A DNA stretch of 64,000 nucleotides from Neomesorhizobium albiziae (GTDB lineage Bacteria > Pseudomonadota > Alphaproteobacteria > Rhizobiales > Rhizobiaceae): contig NZ_FOSL01000008.1 in the NCBI RefSeq assembly GCF_900114255.1, positions 62,001-126,000 of the forward strand, read 5' to 3'. The notes below the pieces were generated by a model. That model had not been told where the DNA came from and did not search any database. It saw only the letters and a list, made by a program, of their open reading frames with translations. Numbering within the stretch: the stretch's first letter is position 1; the number at the start of each line of letters is the position of its first letter. The position numbers and the translations under genes are program-made. Below are positions 28,014 to 36,003 of the stretch, piece after piece.

Positions 28014-28146
28014 ATTTCAGACCCGGACACCACTTCAGGTCGAGAGGCCCCCTACGCCACCATTGTCGCGCTGCGCTGGCGTGATTATACCAAGGACGGC
28101 GCTTTGCCGCGTTCGACCTGACAAACCATTTCGCCGGAGAGTTAGC

Positions 28147-29706
28147 ATGGCAGACGAAAGCAGCATCTTCATCGGAGCGAGCCGCAAGCCCGATGACAGC
28201 TATCAGAAGCCGGAAGAGCTGCTCTTGAAGTACGGCAACCGGCACGGCCTCATCACCGGCGCGACCGGCACCGGCAAGACGGTCTCGCTGCAGGTGCTGG
28301 CCGAAGGCTTCTCCAATGCCGGCGTGCCGGTGTTCGCTGCTGACATCAAGGGCGATCTTTCGGGTATCGCGGCGATGGGTGAGGCCAAGGATTTCCTTGT
28401 CAAGCGCGCCGAACAGGTGAAGCTCGATCCCTACGAATTCCAGGAATTCCCGGTGATCTTCTGGGACCTCTTCGGCGAGAAGGGGCACCCGATCCGCGCC
28501 ACCGTTTCCGAGATGGGACCGCTGCTCCTCTCGCGTCTCATGAACCTGACCGACGCGCAGGAAGGCGTCATGAACATCGCCTTCAAGATCGCCGACGAGG
28601 AAGGGCTGCTGCTGCTCGATATGAAGGACCTGCAGTCGCTGCTGGCCAACATTGCCGATCGCGCGGACGAGATCTCGGCGCGCTACGGCAACGTGACGAA
28701 GCCTTCCGTTGGCGCCATCCAGCGCACGCTTCTGGTGCTGGAACAGCAAGGCGGCAATTTCTTCTTTGGCGAGCCGGCGTTGAACATCGCCGACCTGATG
28801 CGCACGACCCGCGACGGACGCGGCGCGGTAAGCGTACTGGCGGCTGAGAAATTGATGATGAACCCGCGGCTCTACGCCACGTTCCTGTTGTGGCTGATGT
28901 CGGAGCTGTTCGAGCAGCTTCCGGAAATCGGCGATCCCGACAAGCCGAAGCTGGTGTTCTTCTTCGACGAGGCGCATCTGCTCTTCACCGATGCGCCGAA
29001 GGCGCTGGTCGACCGGGTGGAGCAGGTGGTTCGACTGATACGGTCGAAGGGCGTCGGCGTCTATTTCATCACCCAGAACCCGCTTGATGTGCCCGAAACC
29101 GTGCTTGCCCAGCTCGGCAACCGCGTCCAGCACGCGTTGCGCGCCTATACGCCGCGCGAGCAGAAGGCGGTGAGGACTGCTGCCGATACATTCCGGGCCA
29201 ATCCCGATTTCAACTGCGCCGAGGCGATCACCAAACTCGGCACCGGCGAAGCACTGATTTCGACACTGGAAGAAAAAGGCGTGCCGTCGGTCGTGCAGCG
29301 CACATTGGTCAGGCCGCCGGCATCGCGTCTGGGGCCGGTCACCGATGCCGAGCGCGCGCGCATCATCGCCGAGAGCCCGGTCGCCGGACAGTACGACAAG
29401 ACAGTCGACCGCGAATCGGCTTTCGAGCTGCTGCAGAAGCGTGCGGCTGACGCCGCCAAAGCGGAGCAGGAAGCCCAGCAGGCGGAGCCGGTAGACAGCG
29501 GCCGCTCGCGGTGGACCATTCCAGGGTTTGGCGACGAACCCGCACCACCGCCGCGCACAACCGGCAGGCCTGCGCCGCGGCCGCGCGTTTCGAACCGCCA
29601 GACGGTTACCGAGGCGGCGATCAAGTCGGTTGTGCGCTCGGTCGGTTCCTCGGTCGGCCGCGCGCTGGTGCGCGGAATTCTGGGCAGCCTCAAGAAGGGG
29701 TTCTGA
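28147..29706 (+). CDS. HerA-like helicase/ATPase (DUF853)
   Basis: A 519-residue FtsK/HerA-superfamily ATPase. The Walker A motif is [20 protein letters not shown] and the Walker B is [15 protein letters not shown]; the arginine-rich C-terminal tail ([11 protein letters not shown]) is typical of DUF853. Function is unproven; relatives of this family are suspected DNA translocases. ATG 28147 follows GGAGAG; an upstream in-frame start is less likely. It is transcribed alone, after the popZ terminator, and ends before a perfect 16-base palindrome. Confidence 0.9.
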   Translation: MADESSIFIGASRKPDDSYQKPEELLLKYGNRHGLITGATGTGKTVSLQVLAEGFSNAGVPVFAADIKGDLSGIAAMGEAKDFLVKRAEQVKLDPYEFQEFPVIFWDLFGEKGHPIRATVSEMGPLLLSRLMNLTDAQEGVMNIAFKIADEEGLLLLDMKDLQSLLANIADRADEISARYGNVTKPSVGAIQRTLLVLEQQGGNFFFGEPALNIADLMRTTRDGRGAVSVLAAEKLMMNPRLYATFLLWLMSELFEQLPEIGDPDKPKLVFFFDEAHLLFTDAPKALVDRVEQVVRLIRSKGVGVYFITQNPLDVPETVLAQLGNRVQHALRAYTPREQKAVRTAADTFRANPDFNCAEAITKLGTGEALISTLEEKGVPSVVQRTLVRPPASRLGPVTDAERARIIAESPVAGQYDKTVDRESAFELLQKRAADAAKAEQEAQQAEPVDSGRSRWTIPGFGDEPAPPPRTTGRPAPRPRVSNRQTVTEAAIKSVVRSVGSSVGRALVRGILGSLKKGF

Positions 29707-29746
29707 CGGCGCGGTCGCCGATGGACACATTGCTTGAAGTACAATG

Positions 29747-29782
29747 ATTTGGGCCGCGATACGCTGGTATCGCGGCCCAAAT
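29747..29782. terminator. Perfect 16-base-arm palindrome between convergent genes
   Basis: ATTTGGGCCGCGATAC (29747-29762) and its exact complement GTATCGCGGCCCAAAT (29767-29782) surround the loop GCTG. It lies between the HerA-like gene and the convergent DUF992 gene. The A and T runs at the stem ends allow it to act as a bidirectional terminator. Confidence 0.7.
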
Positions 29783-29819
29783 CGCATTCAGCAGTTCGAC
29801 AAGATTGGCGACCCGGAGA

Positions 29820-30332
29820 TTAGTTGGTCGCGTTGAGCGTCATCGAAGTTCCCGTGGCGGCGACATTGAGGCCGAGCTGGCCCGTCACGCTCACCGTCTG
29901 GAGCTGTATCGATCCCGACGTTCCGCCGACCAGAATGTTGGCTCCGACGCCGGCGCCCAGTGTCGCCTCGGCGGTCGCGCCCTCATAGAGCCCGCCGAGC
30001 GAACCCCGATGATAGCCGGCCGTCGGCGCGAACACCGCCCAGACGAGCCGCCCACGCGTCGTGTAGCCGAGATCGATGCCAAGCTTGCGGATTGTCCCGG
30101 TGTAGCTCTCCGAACGCCCGCTGCCGCCGCTCGACTGGAAGACGCAGTCGATCTGTTTTGCCGAGCCGACCACATAGCCGAGGCCGCTGCCAACCGCGCA
30201 ATCGAGATAACCGATCTTTACGCCGCCGCTCGCGTCCGGCTCCCTTTCCGCGGGAAAGTCGGCCCCGTAGGCGACTGAGATAACCGCGAACGCCAATTGC
30301 GCCGCAAGAACAGTGGCGAGAGCCGTCTTCAT
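29820..30332 (-). CDS. DUF992 domain exported protein
   Basis: A 170-residue protein with a signal peptide (MKTALATVLAAQLAFAVISV, then AYGA) and a DUF992 domain: VKIGYLDCAVGSGLGYVVGS, QIDCVFQSSGG, SYTGTIRKLGIDLGYTTRG and the glycine-rich EATLGAGVGANILVGG. The two conserved cysteines (YLDC, IDCVF) could form a disulfide. The start at 30332 has GGAAGGAAAAGCG upstream. The family is common in Hyphomicrobiales; its function is unknown. Confidence 0.88.
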   Translation of the reverse strand: MKTALATVLAAQLAFAVISVAYGADFPAEREPDASGGVKIGYLDCAVGSGLGYVVGSAKQIDCVFQSSGGSGRSESYTGTIRKLGIDLGYTTRGRLVWAVFAPTAGYHRGSLGGLYEGATAEATLGAGVGANILVGGTSGSIQLQTVSVTGQLGLNVAATGTSMTLNATN

Positions 30333-30452
30333 CGCTTTTCCTTCCGTGTATGTCCGATGCGTCCGCATGCTGGGCGCATGGGTTCGACAAGCCCAACGAC
30401 TATGGCGGAACGATGATCGCGCTGCGGGGTCAAAAAAATGTGAAAAATCAAC

Positions 30453-30496
30453 GGCTCCAACAGTTGTGAATAGAAATCGCATCAACTGTTGGAACC
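30453..30496 (-). terminator. Hairpin downstream of the L,D-transpeptidase gene
   Basis: Arms GGCTCCAACAGTTG (30453-30466) and CAACTGTTGGAACC (30483-30496) pair with one mismatch around a 16-base loop. It lies 13 bases after the stop of the transpeptidase gene. Read on the minus strand, the AT-rich stretch TTGATTTTTCACATTTTTTT follows, so it can work as a terminator. Confidence 0.65.
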
Positions 30497-30509
30497 GGAT
30501 TTGTCTGCC

Positions 30510-31217
30510 TCAGTAGACGAGGATCGGGGTCTTGTTGGGCACCCGGTTGTAAAGGTCCATCACGTCCTGGTTTATCATCCGCACGCAGCCGGAAGACACC
30601 GATTTGCCGATGGTCCACCATTCTGGCGAGCCGTGGATGCGGTAGAGCGTATCTTCGCCGTCCTGGAAAATGTAAAGCGCGCGAGAACCGAGCGGGTTTT
30701 TGAGGCCGGGCTGCATGCCGCCATTGGCGACGCTGTACTTTTCGAGTTCCGGCTGCCGGGCGATCATCTCGTCAGGCACCTTCCAGGTCGGCCATTTCTT
30801 CTTCCACTGCACGACCGCGCGCCCCTGCCATGCGAAGCCGGCGCGCCCAAGGCCGACGCCGTAGCGGATCGCCTCGCCGCCGGGGCGGATGAGATAGAGG
30901 TAATGGGCCTGTGTGTCGACGACGATCGTGCCGGGCATCTCGCCAGTCGGATCCTGCACGATCTGGCGCAGGAAGCGCTTTTCGACTTTGTTGACCGGGA
31001 TCGCCGGCAATTCGTAGCCCTCGTCGACGACGGAAGCGTACATCTGCTCATAGCCGCCGAGCGGCGGTTCCTGCGGAATGGGCTGGCGGATCGGTTCGGG
31101 AGCCGGCTCACGTATGGTGGTACAGGCTGAGAGGGCTGCCGAGGCGGCGACCGCACCCGACACGGTTAGAAACTGGCGTCGGCTGAAACCGACGGATGGT
31201 TTTGATATTCCGGACAT
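30510..31217 (-). CDS. L,D-transpeptidase (YkuD domain), Tat/lipoprotein signal
   Basis: A peptidoglycan cross-linking or lipoprotein-anchoring enzyme, 235 residues. The YkuD catalytic motif reads IHGSPEWWTIGKSVSSGCVRM, with the nucleophile Cys in SSGCVR. The N-terminus combines a twin-arginine motif (SRRQFLTVSG) with a lipobox-like LSAC, suggesting a lipoprotein exported by Tat. ATG 31217 follows AGGGGTAAA. It is monocistronic, flanked by a hairpin on the 3' side and the dehalogenase gene upstream on the same strand. Confidence 0.93.
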   Translation of the reverse strand: MSGISKPSVGFSRRQFLTVSGAVAASAALSACTTIREPAPEPIRQPIPQEPPLGGYEQMYASVVDEGYELPAIPVNKVEKRFLRQIVQDPTGEMPGTIVVDTQAHYLYLIRPGGEAIRYGVGLGRAGFAWQGRAVVQWKKKWPTWKVPDEMIARQPELEKYSVANGGMQPGLKNPLGSRALYIFQDGEDTLYRIHGSPEWWTIGKSVSSGCVRMINQDVMDLYNRVPNKTPILVY

Positions 31218-31404
31218 TTTACCCCTGCTCGGCGGACTGCAAAAAGAAACTTGCTGAACGCGCCGACCATTCGGAGCGCCCTCCCTCCCGTTGAACGTGG
31301 GGCGAGATAGGGCGTCCGAATCTGGCTTGAAATTGAACAAATAGTGGCGAAGGCGTGTTCGAATGGGCTTGTGACATTTGCGCAACGCCACGTTGTGCGG
31401 CGCT

Positions 31405-32067
31405 TCACCCGGCGATTAGCAGCCCTTCCAATGAAGGAAGAATTAAGCCCGGCGGCATGTCGCGGTACTCGTCGGGCTGCCCGGTTCTGTTGATCCAAAC
31501 CGTGCGAAAGCCGAACTTCGTGGCTCCCGCAATGTCCCAGCGATTGGAGGACTGGAAGGAAACTGCAGCGGGATAGAGCCTCCAGCCGGTGGTCACCAGG
31601 TCGTAGACGGAGGGGTCGGTCTTGAAGCGTTTGATGCTGTCGACCGAAAAAACCTCGTCGATCACATTATCGAGAGCCGCGGAGTGAACGGCAGCCTCCA
31701 GCATTGCCGGGGAACCGTTGGAGAGAATAGCCAGGCGTGCGCCGTCCGCCTTCAGCGCTTTAAGGACCGCCGGCACTTCGGGGTAACAGTCGAGATGCCA
31801 GTAGGAATCGAGCAGCCGGTCGCGCAGCGCCGGATCGGCCGAGGGCACCTTGTGGAAAGCAAAGTCCAGCGCCTGTTCGGTCAGCTCCCAGAAATCGGCA
31901 TAAGCTCCCATCAGCGTGCGCACCCAGGAATATTCGAGCTGCTTGGCCCGCCAGATTTCCGAAAGGGCCTGGCTGTCGGGGCCAATATCTTCCGCATGGC
32001 GCCTGACGGCCGCGTGGACGTCGAACAGCGTGCCGTAGGCGTCGAAGACGTAGGCTGAATGACGCAT
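31405..32067 (-). CDS. Haloacid dehalogenase, type II (HAD superfamily)
   Basis: A 220-residue HAD hydrolase resembling (S)-2-haloacid dehalogenases. The nucleophile Asp is in YVFDAYGTLFDVH, motif II in LAILSNGSPAML, and later catalytic residues in FKTDPSVYDLV and SSNRWDIAGATKFGFRTVWINR. The aspartate, the Arg-containing TGWRLYP region and SSNRWD are like type II dehalogenases. GAGGAAACAG precedes the start. The true substrate may not be a haloacid. Confidence 0.9.
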   Translation of the reverse strand: MRHSAYVFDAYGTLFDVHAAVRRHAEDIGPDSQALSEIWRAKQLEYSWVRTLMGAYADFWELTEQALDFAFHKVPSADPALRDRLLDSYWHLDCYPEVPAVLKALKADGARLAILSNGSPAMLEAAVHSAALDNVIDEVFSVDSIKRFKTDPSVYDLVTTGWRLYPAAVSFQSSNRWDIAGATKFGFRTVWINRTGQPDEYRDMPPGLILPSLEGLLIAG

Positions 32068-32221
32068 CTGTTTCCTCGGTTCCTCAGCCAGTTCACCGCA
32101 ACCGCTGGATGCGGTCAAGGGAGCGCCGCTGGACCAAGTTTATGCTACCGAATGCTGGTTGACCTTGGCCGTCAAAGCCTTTTCGATGGTCCGAACGAAC
32201 AAATCTCGAATGGAACAATCG

Positions 32222-33100
32222 ATGACCCTTGCTACACCAGCGCAATCGGCGACCTGGACCTTTGTCGACGGCGACTGGCACGAAGGAAACGTGGCGCTGA
32301 TAGGTCCCCGCTCGCACGCCATGTGGCTGGGTTCGAGCGTTTTCGACGGCGCACGCTGGTTCGAAGGCGTGGCTCCCGATCTCGACCGCCATTCGGCGCG
32401 GGTCAACGCTTCCGCAATCGCCCTTGGCCTCGCGCCGACCAAGACCGCGGAGGAGATCGTCGGTCTGACCCTCGACGGGCTGAAGAAGTTCGATGGCAAA
32501 ACTGCCGTCTACATCAGGCCGATGTATTGGGCCGAGCATGGTGGCTACATGGGCGTTCCCGCCGATCCGGCCTCGACGCGCTTCTGCCTCTGCCTGTACG
32601 AATCGCCGATGATTTCGCCGGCTGGATTCTCGATCGGCGTATCGCCGTTCCGCCGCCCGTCGATCGAGACCGCGCCGACCAACGCCAAGGCCGGCTGCCT
32701 TTATCCCAACAACGGGCGCGCCATCCTGGAGGCCAAGAAGCGCGGCTTCGAAAACGCACTGGTGCTCGACATGCTTGGGAACGTCGCCGAAACCGGCACG
32801 TCCAACATTTTCCTGGTCAAGGACGGGCATGTTGCGACGCCGGCGGCCAATGGTTCGTTCCTGTCCGGCATCACCCGCTCGCGGACAATCTCGTTGCTCG
32901 GCGACTATGGATTCAGGACGACGGAACGAACACTGACCGTGCAGGATTTCATGGAAGCCGACGAGATATTCTCGACAGGCAACCATTCCAAGGTGGTTCC
33001 CATCACCCGCATCGAGGGCCGCGACCTGCAGCCAGGGCCGGTCGCCAAGCGTGCCCGCGAGCTTTATTGGGACTGGGCGCATTCGACTTCTGCGGGATGA
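32222..33100 (+). CDS. Branched-chain aminotransferase-like PLP enzyme
   Basis: A fold-type IV aminotransferase of 292 residues, related to IlvE and D-amino-acid aminotransferase. The PLP lysine is likely in PTNAKAGCLYPNN, followed by LVLDMLGNVAETGTSNIFLV, the family signature, and TRSRTISLLGDYG. ATG 32222 (MTLATPAQSATWTF) follows GGAACAATCG; starts up to 63 bases upstream are in frame but less likely. It diverges from the dehalogenase gene. A type B repeat lies immediately after its stop. Confidence 0.87.
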   Translation: MTLATPAQSATWTFVDGDWHEGNVALIGPRSHAMWLGSSVFDGARWFEGVAPDLDRHSARVNASAIALGLAPTKTAEEIVGLTLDGLKKFDGKTAVYIRPMYWAEHGGYMGVPADPASTRFCLCLYESPMISPAGFSIGVSPFRRPSIETAPTNAKAGCLYPNNGRAILEAKKRGFENALVLDMLGNVAETGTSNIFLVKDGHVATPAANGSFLSGITRSRTISLLGDYGFRTTERTLTVQDFMEADEIFSTGNHSKVVPITRIEGRDLQPGPVAKRARELYWDWAHSTSAG

Positions 33101-33105
33101 TTCGT

Positions 33106-33208
33106 TAGAGCGCCACGCGTCCTTGGACGCGCGCAAAGGACGCTCTAAGAGATTGAATCTATGCATCGTTGCTTTCCGAAAATCGATTCCGATTTTCGGG
33201 CCGATGCA
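33106..33208. repeat. Compound palindromic repeat (type B), copy 2
   Basis: Second copy of the 103-base element at 18726: it begins TAGAGCGCCACGCGTCC, contains GCAAAGGACGCTC, then GAATCTATGCATCG, GAAAATCGATTCCGATTTTC and GGGCCGATGCA. It begins 5 bases after the aminotransferase stop. Here it is purely intergenic. Confidence 0.85.
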
Positions 33209-33312
33209 GTAGATAGAGCCTGGGAGCTTTACGCTCGGGTTGCCGTTTCGTTGCCCGGGTCTATGTCTTCCGGCATGGACTGCCGGAATTTGCCAAAATG
33301 AGGAGTACGATC

Positions 33313-33912
33313 ATGGCTTTTGAACTGCCGGAACTGCCTTACGATTATGAGGCCCTGCAGCCCTTCATGTCGAAGGAAACCCTCGAATATCACCACGACA
33401 AGCACCACAAGGCGTATGTCGACAACGGCAACAAGCTTGCCGCCGAGGCCGGTATGGACAAGCTGTCGCTCGAGGAGATCGTGAAGCAGTCCTTTGGCAA
33501 GAACGCCGGGCTCTTCAACAACGCCGGCCAGCACTACAACCACATCCATTTCTGGAAGTGGATGAAGAAGGGCGGCGGCGGCACCAAGCTTCCGGGCGCT
33601 CTGCAGAAGGCTGTCGACAGCGACCTCGGCGGCTATGACAAGTTCAAGGCCGATTTCATTGCTGCCGGCACCACGCAGTTCGGTTCCGGCTGGGCCTGGC
33701 TTTCGGTAAAGAACGGCAAGCTGGAGATTTCCAAAACCCCGAACGGCGAGAACCCGCTGGTTCACGGCGCTTCGCCGATCCTCGGCGTCGACGTGTGGGA
33801 GCACTCCTATTACATCGACTACCGCAACGCGCGGCCGAAATATCTGGAAGCCTTCGTCGACAGCCTGATCAACTGGGACCATGTGCTGGAAATGTACGAA
33901 AAGGCTAAGTAA
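33313..33912 (+). CDS. sodB: Superoxide dismutase, Fe/Mn type
   Basis: Converts superoxide to oxygen and peroxide in the cytoplasm; 199 residues. The four metal ligands are visible: His in LEYHHDKHHKAY, His in NHIHFW, and Asp/His in DVWEHSYYIDY. FNNAGQHYNHIHFWKW and GTTQFGSGWAWL are family signatures. GAGGAGTACGATC precedes the ATG at 33313. It is monocistronic, with a strong terminator. The metal (Fe or Mn) cannot be told by eye with confidence. Confidence 0.96.
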   Translation: MAFELPELPYDYEALQPFMSKETLEYHHDKHHKAYVDNGNKLAAEAGMDKLSLEEIVKQSFGKNAGLFNNAGQHYNHIHFWKWMKKGGGGTKLPGALQKAVDSDLGGYDKFKADFIAAGTTQFGSGWAWLSVKNGKLEISKTPNGENPLVHGASPILGVDVWEHSYYIDYRNARPKYLEAFVDSLINWDHVLEMYEKAK

Positions 33913-33938
33913 TCGCCGACTTCCCCACGAAAATGGAA

Positions 33939-33966
33939 GGGCTCCGCGGCGACGCGGAGCCCTTTT
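33939..33966 (+). terminator. Rho-independent terminator of sodB
   Basis: GGGCTCCGCG (33939-33948) pairs with CGCGGAGCCC (33953-33962) around the loop GCGA, followed by TTTT. A textbook terminator 26 bases after the sodB stop. Confidence 0.93.
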
Positions 33967-34155
33967 CTTATGCCGACATGAGTCGGCACTGGTAGTAGGA
34001 TCGCCGGCGTTTGTGTGGCTTTTCCGCAACGCGGGACGAAATATCTTCCCTGCTGTCAAAGCCGTCATCATCAGCGCCCGGATGCGGTTAGCGCAACAGA
34101 ATCAAACACTAAACATGATTAAAATAGTAAAGTTTTAGAGCGAACCGTCTGGTTT

Positions 34156-34172
34156 TTTGGAATCTCTCTAAA
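34156..34172. promoter_or_regulatory. Putative Irr box (iron control element)
   Basis: TTTGGAATCTCTCTAAA matches the rhizobial iron control element TTTAGAANNNTTCTAAA at all but two of the fixed positions. It lies upstream of an ECF sigma factor that starts an iron-uptake locus, exactly where Irr control would be expected. Assigned from the remembered consensus only. Confidence 0.6.
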
Positions 34173-34264
34173 TCATTGCGGTTGCAGGCTTTTTTCTCGT
34201 GCACTAGGGAGCGGTTCATCTCGAGGGTGTCGGGGTAACCGACATTCCGCTTCAATTTCCGGGT

Positions 34265-34789
34265 GTGCGACGCGTGACGACAAACGACCAAACGAACCTG
34301 CTTTCCGCTTTCGCCATGCTGCGGCCGCGCGCCGAGGCGATGGCGCGCCGGCGTGTCGGTTGCGCCTTTACCGCCGAAGACATCATGCAGGATACGTGGA
34401 TCAAGCTGGCCAATGTCAGGCGGGACGATACGATCAGCAATCCCGCCGGCTTCGCCATCAAGACTGCGATGAACGCGGTCGTCGGTCATTTTCGCAAGCA
34501 GAGGCGCCGCACCGAGATCGACGCGGAGGTCAACGATCTGTTGTGGCAATCGGTCGACGAATTGTCGCCGGAGCGCATCGCCTTGGGACGCGATGTCTTG
34601 CGGGTGGTCGACGCGGCGCTGAAGAAGATGCCCGAAAGGAGCCGGCGAATCTTCCTGATGAACCGCCTCGGGGGCGTTTCCCATCGCGAGATCGCACGCC
34701 GGCTCGGTATCAGTGAGGAGGCCGTCTACTACCACATCCGTCGTGTGGTTGAACGGCTGGGCGAATTGCGGGACCAACTCGAAAAGTAG
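34265..34789 (+). CDS. ECF sigma factor, FecI-like (iron/heme uptake)
   Basis: A sigma-70 family ECF factor of 174 residues: region 2 (FTAEDIMQDTWIKLAN, GFAIKTAMNAVVGHFRKQRR) and region 4 helix-turn-helix (LKKMPERSRRIFLMNRLGGV, SHREIARRLGISEEAVYYHI). With the downstream FecR-type anti-sigma factor and STN-containing TonB receptor it forms a cell-surface signalling trio like FecIRA or RhuIR. GTG starts at 34265 and 34274 are both possible; neither has a strong ribosome binding site. A putative Irr box lies upstream, implying induction under iron limitation. Confidence 0.9.
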   Translation: MRRVTTNDQTNLLSAFAMLRPRAEAMARRRVGCAFTAEDIMQDTWIKLANVRRDDTISNPAGFAIKTAMNAVVGHFRKQRRRTEIDAEVNDLLWQSVDELSPERIALGRDVLRVVDAALKKMPERSRRIFLMNRLGGVSHREIARRLGISEEAVYYHIRRVVERLGELRDQLEK

Positions 34790-34885
34790 ATTTTTTGCCT
34801 TTGAGCTTAGGCGTAGGACCGGCTTGCGTGTCTATGATATGCAAACCTGTTGAAGCGCCCGCGGGCGCCAGCTACGTGACGGCGA

Positions 34886-35857
34886 ATGAGCGAAGCGCGA
34901 AAACGAAGCGACACAGATCACGCGATCGCGATGGATGCGCGCGATTGGATCGTCCGGCTGAATTCCGGCAGCGTCAGCAGCGAAGAACTCGACCGGTTTA
35001 ACGCGTGGCAGGCACAATCGCCGGCTCACGAGCGTGCATTCGCGCAAGAACGCCAGTTCTGGCGACTGCTTGGCGGGCTTGAAGGCAGCGAAGCGGCGGC
35101 GCCTTTGCCCGCTTCGACTGTTTCGCGGCGGCGAGGCCCGGTCAGCCGCCGTACATTTCTGGCTGGCGGGGCGCTGGTTGCGGGCGTAGCTATCGCAGCA
35201 CCGGCACTCGTGACCTGGCTGCGCGCTGATTTCGTCACCGGTTCGGGTGAACAGGCAAATGTGGACCTGCCGGATGGTTCGGCCGCACTGCTCAACACCG
35301 ACAGCGCCATCGCCGTCGACTTCAGCGCGGGATCGCGTCGGGTCGACCTGCTTGGCGGAGAAGTGCAATTCTCGGTGAGGCCCGATGCGGCCTCGCCCTT
35401 CAGGGTTCTTTCGCTCGGCGGGACGAGCGAAACCGCGGGCGCTGTCTTTGCAGTGCGATCCATCGATGGCGAGGTGACCGTCACATGTGCACAGGGCGTC
35501 GCTTCGGTGACCGGTGGCGATGCGGATGCGGCTTCGCCGGTTCAGGTGTCTGCCGGGCGGCAGACGCGATATGCCAAAGGCCGGGCGCCGCGGCCGGCTG
35601 CGGCGATTGACCTGGATGTCGAACTTGCCTGGCAGAATGGTCGGTTGGTGTTCGAAGGCAAACCCTTCGGAGCCGCCATCCGGGAACTCGGCCGCTACAT
35701 TTCCGAACGCGTCGTCATTGCCAATCATTCCAGGGACGATGTGCCGGTCAGCGCGGTCTTTTCGATGAGCGGAGTGTATGAGGCCATCGAAGCGCTCGCC
35801 CACACCCAAGGGCTTGCCGTGCGCCGGGTTCCTGGCGTGGCGATCCTGATTTCCTGA
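34886..35857 (+). CDS. FecR-type anti-sigma factor / sensor
   Basis: A 323-residue single-pass membrane regulator. The N-terminal cytoplasmic DUF4880 domain (AMDARDWIVRLNSGSVSSEELDRFNAWQ) binds the sigma factor, a Tat-like segment (SRRTFLAGGALVAGVAIAAP) spans the membrane, then a FecR domain (ANVDLPDGSAALLNTDSAIAVDF) and a C-terminal secretin/STN-like domain (LVFEGKPFGAAIRELGRYIS). It should pass the receptor's ligand signal to the sigma factor. It starts about 100 bases after the sigma gene and ends about 150 before the receptor. Confidence 0.92.
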   Translation: MSEARKRSDTDHAIAMDARDWIVRLNSGSVSSEELDRFNAWQAQSPAHERAFAQERQFWRLLGGLEGSEAAAPLPASTVSRRRGPVSRRTFLAGGALVAGVAIAAPALVTWLRADFVTGSGEQANVDLPDGSAALLNTDSAIAVDFSAGSRRVDLLGGEVQFSVRPDAASPFRVLSLGGTSETAGAVFAVRSIDGEVTVTCAQGVASVTGGDADAASPVQVSAGRQTRYAKGRAPRPAAAIDLDVELAWQNGRLVFEGKPFGAAIRELGRYISERVVIANHSRDDVPVSAVFSMSGVYEAIEALAHTQGLAVRRVPGVAILIS

Positions 35858-35876
35858 CTGGAACCACGTTTCGGGC

Positions 35877-35897
35877 TTTTCGAGAAATTCTCCAAAA
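35877..35897. promoter_or_regulatory. Near-perfect palindrome upstream of the TonB receptor
   Basis: The arms TTTTCGAGAA and TTCTCCAAAA match as reverse complements at 9 of 10 positions around a single central A. It lies between the anti-sigma gene and the receptor gene, about 107 bases before the receptor start. It could be a regulator site; no sigma-dependent promoter could be named with confidence. Confidence 0.4.
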
Positions 35898-36003
35898 AAG
35901 ATGAACGGGCGTCTTTAGGCGCTGGCCCGGCTGGCGCGTCAAGGCTGTGTGAGGTTGGCCGTTCGCGGCCGGCAGGTGGGGCATTGTGCATGGGGATTTG
36001 CTG

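Larger units (their letters stand above)
33913..34264. other. Intergenic region: sodB terminator, then ECF sigma promoter with Irr box
   Basis: About 350 bases. The first part holds the sodB terminator. The second is AT-rich and carries the putative Irr box (34156-34172) about 93 bases before the sigma factor start. No gene was seen. Confidence 0.7.

Noticed and set aside
28012-29787. A 591-residue minus-strand frame opposite the HerA-like ATPase
   Set aside because: Antisense shadow: the plus-strand frame has Walker A and B motifs, the minus one has none, and it spans the popZ-side gap without a start signal.
33229-34071. 280-residue minus-strand frame opposite sodB
   Set aside because: Antisense shadow of a clear superoxide dismutase; it also runs across the sodB terminator.
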